DNA of 64,000 bases from Microbacterium helvum (GTDB lineage Bacteria > Actinomycetota > Actinomycetes > Actinomycetales > Microbacteriaceae), in the NCBI RefSeq assembly GCF_014779795.1, contig NZ_JACXZS010000008.1, positions 62,001 through 126,000 on the forward strand. Direction: 5' to 3'. The notes beneath the pieces were generated by a model, which worked only from the letters and a program-made list of their open reading frames with translations, was not told where the DNA came from and ran no database searches. The position numbers and the translations under genes were made by a program. Positions 59,480 through 64,000 of the stretch are shown piece after piece. Each line of letters starts with the position of its first letter. Position 1 is the stretch's first letter.

Positions 59480-59523
59480 GCCGTTTCTGCGGGAACAAAA
59501 CGGCCCTCCCGCGCGCTTAGAAT
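59480..59523 (+). promoter_or_regulatory. guaB promoter with inverted repeat over the -35 region
   Basis: -10 TAGAAT (59518-59523). GCCGTTT (59480-59486) pairs with AAACGGC (59498-59504), with an inner GTT...AAC, covering the -35 region; possible operator. The 59313-59599 gap also carries the opposite livH promoter (TTACAGT, complement of 59382-59388). Confidence 0.5.
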
Positions 59524-59575
59524 CGAGTACGGAGCGTCACAAGCGCGCCGGCCGTCGCCGTCCACCCTCAACTGA

Positions 59576-61102
<1,527 letters not shown>

Positions 61103-61112
61103 CCCGCGTCGC

Positions 61113-61160
61113 AAGAGCGGATACCGTCACGCCCACCCGGGCGTGACGGCATCCGCTCTT
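61113..61160. terminator. 22-bp stem-loop after guaB
   Basis: Arms 61113-61134 and 61139-61160 with one mismatch, four-base loop; contains CCGTCACGCCC/GGGCGTGACGG and a GGAT(A)CC core. It lies between guaB and the convergent oxidase pseudogene. Confidence 0.82.
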
Positions 61161-61179
61161 CGCGTTCGAGGAGTCGGCA

Positions 61180-61958
61180 TCACGGCAGCCGGAACGGCTC
61201 CGCGGCGCGCGCGGTGTCGTCCGTGGCGAGGTCGGCGAGTACCGAGCCGACCGCCGGCGTGAACGTGAAGCCATGGCCTGAGAAGCCCGCGCCGACGACG
61301 ATCCGGCCGCGGCGGTCGAGCACGAAGTCCTCGGTGACGGTCGAGGTGTAGGCGCAACTGATGGGCGCCGCGGTGTCGGCGTCGAGGCCGCGGAACCATT
61401 CGGCGACATAGTCCCGCAACTGAGCGGCCTGCTCCGGCACCGGGCGGAACGTCCGCTCGTCAGGGTCGACGACCGGCCCGACCATGTGGAAGCCCACCTT
61501 CACGCCCTCGCCCGGCGTCGGCATGCCGTACACGTTGCCGATGGGTCCGCGCTGCGGATCGACGAAGTGGTTGAATGACGGCCAGGCATGATCGGGCGAC
61601 CTGGGGGCGAAGTGCGCCGGGCTCTCTTCCGTGACGGTGAGTCGCGGCAGGGCAGAAGAGCGGGGAAGGATGCCGGCGGTCCACGCCCCGGCCGTCACCA
61701 CGACGGTGTCGGCGAAGATGTCGTAGCGCTCACCGCCCGCCTCCACTCCGTGCGCGCGAGCGTCAGCAGGTCGAGGTAGTGCGCGGCGGCGTACGCGTTG
61801 TTGAAGTTGCGGGTCGCCCCGTGCGACGCGCCGCGGGTGTGCCCGCGGGGGAACCGTTCCAGCGTCAGCACGCGGTGGCCGCGCCGGGCGAGCTGCCAGG
61901 TGGTGGCCAGGCCCATGGCGCCCGCTCCGACGACGACGTAGGGGATCTGCTCGGTCAT
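61180..61958 (-). pseudogene. Sarcosine oxidase-like (SolA/MSOX) FAD oxidoreductase with internal deletion and frameshift
   Basis: The 5' part (ATG 61958) encodes the FAD-binding N-terminus MTEQIPYVVVGAGAMGLATTWQLARRGHRVLTLERF...HGATRNFNNAYAAAHYLDLLTLARTEWR. The sequence then continues in another frame from about 61740: GGERYDIFADTVVVTAGAWTAGILP...VGFHMVGPVVDPDERTFRPVPE...CAYTSTVTEDFVLDRRGRIVVGAGFSGHGFTFTPAVGSVLADL, the C-terminal half with the GFSGHGF flavin-linked loop region. Roughly 90-110 central residues of the expected 380 are missing, so this is a deletion joined out of frame. Not functional as a full enzyme. Confidence 0.85.
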
Positions 61959-62092
61959 GGGGCCTCCGTCTCGGGGCGCCGTCGGGTGGCGCGGCGGAGG
62001 CGCCGCGCGGCAGGCGGTGCGGCATCCGCTCCTCCATCCTCGCAGTGCGAGGCGACACGACCGTCGCGGCGACGGTGTGTGACGCGGGTCGC

Positions 62093-62098
62093 TAGCCT
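62093..62098 (+). promoter_or_regulatory. -10 TAGCCT of leaderless TMEM175-like gene
   Basis: TAGCCT ends 6 nt before the ATG at 62105. Confidence 0.5.
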
Positions 62099-62104
62099 GG
62101 CGCC

Positions 62105-62728
62105 ATGATCAGACAGCGTTCGCATGCCGAGGCGACACAGCGCACCGTGCGGCTGGAGGCCTTCACGGACGGCGTGTTCGCGATCGCGGCCACGCTGCTC
62201 GTGCTCGACCTCACTTCTCACCCGCTCGGTGAGCTCGACGGCGACGCGCAGATGTGGGCGGCGCTCGGCGACATGTGGCAGCTGTTCTTCAACTTCGCAC
62301 TGAGCTTCGGGCTGCTGTGCCTGCTGTGGGTCGAGCATGTGCGCCAGTTCGAGCACATCTCCGACGTGGACGGCATGATGATCTGGCTCAACAACGCGCG
62401 GCTGCTGTTCATCGTGCTGGTGCCCTTCGCGACCGGGCTCACCACCGAGCACTCGGAGTACTTCGCCGGCCGGCTCGCGATGCCGGTGGTGTTCCTGTGC
62501 GCGATCCTGTGCAGCTGGCTGCAGTGGCGCTGGGCGATGCGGCGGCGCGAGATGATGCTGCCGAGTCTGAGCGAAGCGGATGCCGCAGCCTACGGCCGTG
62601 GGGCGCTCAGCGCACTGCTCATCGCGGTCGCCGTGGTCGTGCTGGCGCCGTGGATCGGCTCGCCCGCGTTCCTGCTGTTCGTGTTCGACGGGCTGTTCAC
62701 GCGGCTGCTGCGGGGCAAGGGCGACTGA
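62105..62728 (+). CDS. TMEM175-family (DUF1211) potassium channel-like protein
   Basis: 207 residues, six hydrophobic helices, half of the doubled eukaryotic TMEM175, as usual for bacteria. The signature in helix 1, RLEAFTDGVFAIAATLLVLDL, matches the RxxxFSDGVFAI-type motif lining the pore. It probably forms a tetrameric K+-permeable channel. Likely leaderless. Convergent with the MFS gene, with a terminator-like stem between them. Confidence 0.85.
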   Translation: MIRQRSHAEATQRTVRLEAFTDGVFAIAATLLVLDLTSHPLGELDGDAQMWAALGDMWQLFFNFALSFGLLCLLWVEHVRQFEHISDVDGMMIWLNNARLLFIVLVPFATGLTTEHSEYFAGRLAMPVVFLCAILCSWLQWRWAMRRREMMLPSLSEADAAAYGRGALSALLIAVAVVVLAPWIGSPAFLLFVFDGLFTRLLRGKGD

Positions 62729-62743
62729 CGGCGCCGCCCGACG

Positions 62744-62782
62744 CGCAGGAGCGCCCCGGAGGTCCGACGAGGCGCCCCTGCG
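62744..62782. terminator. Stem-loop between TMEM175-like and MFS genes
   Basis: CGCAGGAGCGCC (62744-62755) pairs with 62771-62782 (one mismatch), 15-nt loop; convergent position. Confidence 0.5.
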
Positions 62783-62794
62783 TGCGACAGCGGG

Positions 62795-64000
62795 TCAGGC
62801 CGTCGGGGTCAGCGCCGGCGCGGGGGCCCCGGCATCGGCGGCCTCGGCGTCACCGTCCGCGGTGGTGGCGGCATCCGCTTCCGACGACCTTCCGGACGGC
62901 AGCCACAGCGCGACGATCGCGGCGGCGAAGAGCACTGCGGCACCGGTGAACACGGCCGGACGCGCGGCGTCGACATACATGTCGGGCAGGAGCTCGCCAC
63001 CAGCACCGACGAAGATCGCGGTCATGACGGCCGTGCCGAGAGCCACGCCGAGCTCGCGAACGGTCGAGTTGACGCCGGACGCCTTCGCGTGGTCGACGAG
63101 CCCGAGCGTGGCCAGGAGCGCCGTCGCGGACGGGGCGAACACGAGAGCCATGCCGACGCCCGCCATCACGAAGGGCGCGATCAGGGTGGGGTAGTCGAGG
63201 TCCGTCGCCATGACGGCCGCGATCCAGGTGAGCGCGATGCCCTGGAGGGTGAGGCCGACGACGAGCAGCAGGCGCGTGCCGACCCGCGGCGCCAGGATTC
63301 CGGCGACCGGAGCGATGAACATCGGTGCGAGGGTCCACGGAGTGGTCTGCACGGCAGCCTCCAGCGGCGATGACCCCTGAACGACCTGCAGGTACTGGAT
63401 CAGCAGGAACACCGCGCCGAATGTGCCGAAGCTGAAGGCGAATCCGATGATGTTGGTGATCGAGAACGAGCGGTCGCGGAACAGCCGCAGCGGAACCAGC
63501 GGTGCCTTGGCGCGCAGCTGCCAGATGAGGAACGCGACGATCAGCATCGCGCCGACGGCGATCTCGGCGATGACCCCGAACGAGTCCCAGCCGTCGTCGT
63601 TGCCGCGGACGATCGCGTGGACGAGGGCGAGGACGCCGGCCGCTGCGAGCACCGCGCCGGGCACGTCGATGCGGGCGCGCGCGCCGAAGTCGTTGTTCAG
63701 CACCGCGAGGGCGAGGGGGATGGCGATGAGGGCCACCGGCACGTTGATCCAGAAGATCGCCTGCCAGTTCCAGCCCTCCATGATGGCGCCGCCGACGAGC
63801 GGGCCGATCGCGACGCCGAGTCCGGCGACGCCGCCCCAGATGCCGATCGCCAGCGGACGTCGCTGCGGCGGGACCGCTCCGCTGAGCAGCGCGAGCGAGA
63901 GCGGCATCACGCCGGCCGCACCGAACCCCTGCACGGCGCGCGCGGCGATCAGCTGCCCGGGATCCGTGCTGAGGGCGGCGAGCACCGACCCGGCGCCGAA
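62795..64000 (-). CDS. MFS transporter, DHA2 (EmrB/QacA) type, 5' end outside window
   Basis: About 400 residues of a 14-helix drug-efflux-type transporter; the frame is still open at the window edge, so the N-terminal helices are missing. Visible: the antiporter motif C-like stretch GIWGGVAGLGVAIGPLVGGAIMEGWNWQAIFWINVPVALIA after helix 4, the LIAARAVQGFGAAGVMPLSLALLSG helix and the GVNSTVRELGVALGTAVMTAIFV region. C-terminus Ala/Asp-rich (ADAATTADGDAEAADAG). Exports drugs or other amphiphiles by proton antiport; substrate unknown. Confidence 0.9.
   Translation of the reverse strand, partial: FGAGSVLAALSTDPGQLIAARAVQGFGAAGVMPLSLALLSGAVPPQRRPLAIGIWGGVAGLGVAIGPLVGGAIMEGWNWQAIFWINVPVALIAIPLALAVLNNDFGARARIDVPGAVLAAAGVLALVHAIVRGNDDGWDSFGVIAEIAVGAMLIVAFLIWQLRAKAPLVPLRLFRDRSFSITNIIGFAFSFGTFGAVFLLIQYLQVVQGSSPLEAAVQTTPWTLAPMFIAPVAGILAPRVGTRLLLVVGLTLQGIALTWIAAVMATDLDYPTLIAPFVMAGVGMALVFAPSATALLATLGLVDHAKASGVNSTVRELGVALGTAVMTAIFVGAGGELLPDMYVDAARPAVFTGAAVLFAAAIVALWLPSGRSSEADAATTADGDAEAADAGAPAPALTPTA

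Overview
The window is very GC-rich, gene-dense DNA with GTG/TTG starts, ATGA-type overlaps and the GGATGCC/GGCATCC word bias. Gene content and synteny point to an actinobacterium of the Microbacteriaceae, most probably Microbacterium or a close relative (inference from gene order, protein style and word bias; no database was searched). Both ends are cut inside genes: a DsbA-like thiol oxidoreductase on the left and an MFS drug exporter on the right.

Housekeeping backbone. The order infA-rpmJ-rpsM-rpsK-rpoA-rplQ / truA / rplM-rpsI-glmM / coaA, glmS, acpS-alr-tsaE-tsaB-rimI-tsaD / groES / guaB is recognisable across the window. It covers translation initiation, ribosomal proteins, RNA polymerase alpha, pseudouridylation, amino-sugar and peptidoglycan precursor supply, t6A tRNA modification, the GroES co-chaperonin and GMP synthesis. 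It is split by accessory blocks: an O-acyltransferase plus an adenylate-cyclase-like protein paired with a cyclic-nucleotide-domain MscS channel (8.9-14.9 kb); small hypothetical genes (15.8-18.4 kb); a carbohydrate-utilisation locus (21.1-37.9 kb); and a copper-resistance operon with a branched-chain amino acid type ABC transporter (50.4-59.3 kb).

Carbohydrate locus. A LacI regulator is followed by a sugar ABC transporter (binding protein and two permeases, no ATPase), a DUF624 membrane protein, a GH36 alpha-galactosidase, an exo-beta-1,3-galactanase-like GH43, a 2-hydroxyacid dehydrogenase, a GH43 xylosidase/arabinofuranosidase and a large secreted alginate-lyase-fold enzyme. The last gene is followed by the remnant of another glycosidase. 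Three related operators (GGCAAACGTTRTCC-like) lie before lacI, before the transporter and before the lyase gene, suggesting one regulon for a galactan or arabinogalactan-type plant polymer.

Regulation visible in sequence: two CIRCE boxes at groES, two CsoR operators at copZ-copA-csoR, near-identical promoters at infA and rplM, and several genes whose -10 box sits only 6-9 nt before the start codon (leaderless mRNAs).

The most unusual signal is a family of short arrays, each built from locus-private units of about 20 nt in both orientations (typically two direct and one inverted; one large array of five forward and eight reverse 20-bp units at 48.9-49.1 kb). They occupy many intergenic gaps and have also entered three reading frames (acyltransferase, acpS, copA). 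Two decayed genes were found: a sarcosine-oxidase-like gene with an internal deletion, and a GH32/GH43-like C-terminal remnant. No tRNA, rRNA, CRISPR array, insertion sequence or prophage was seen.
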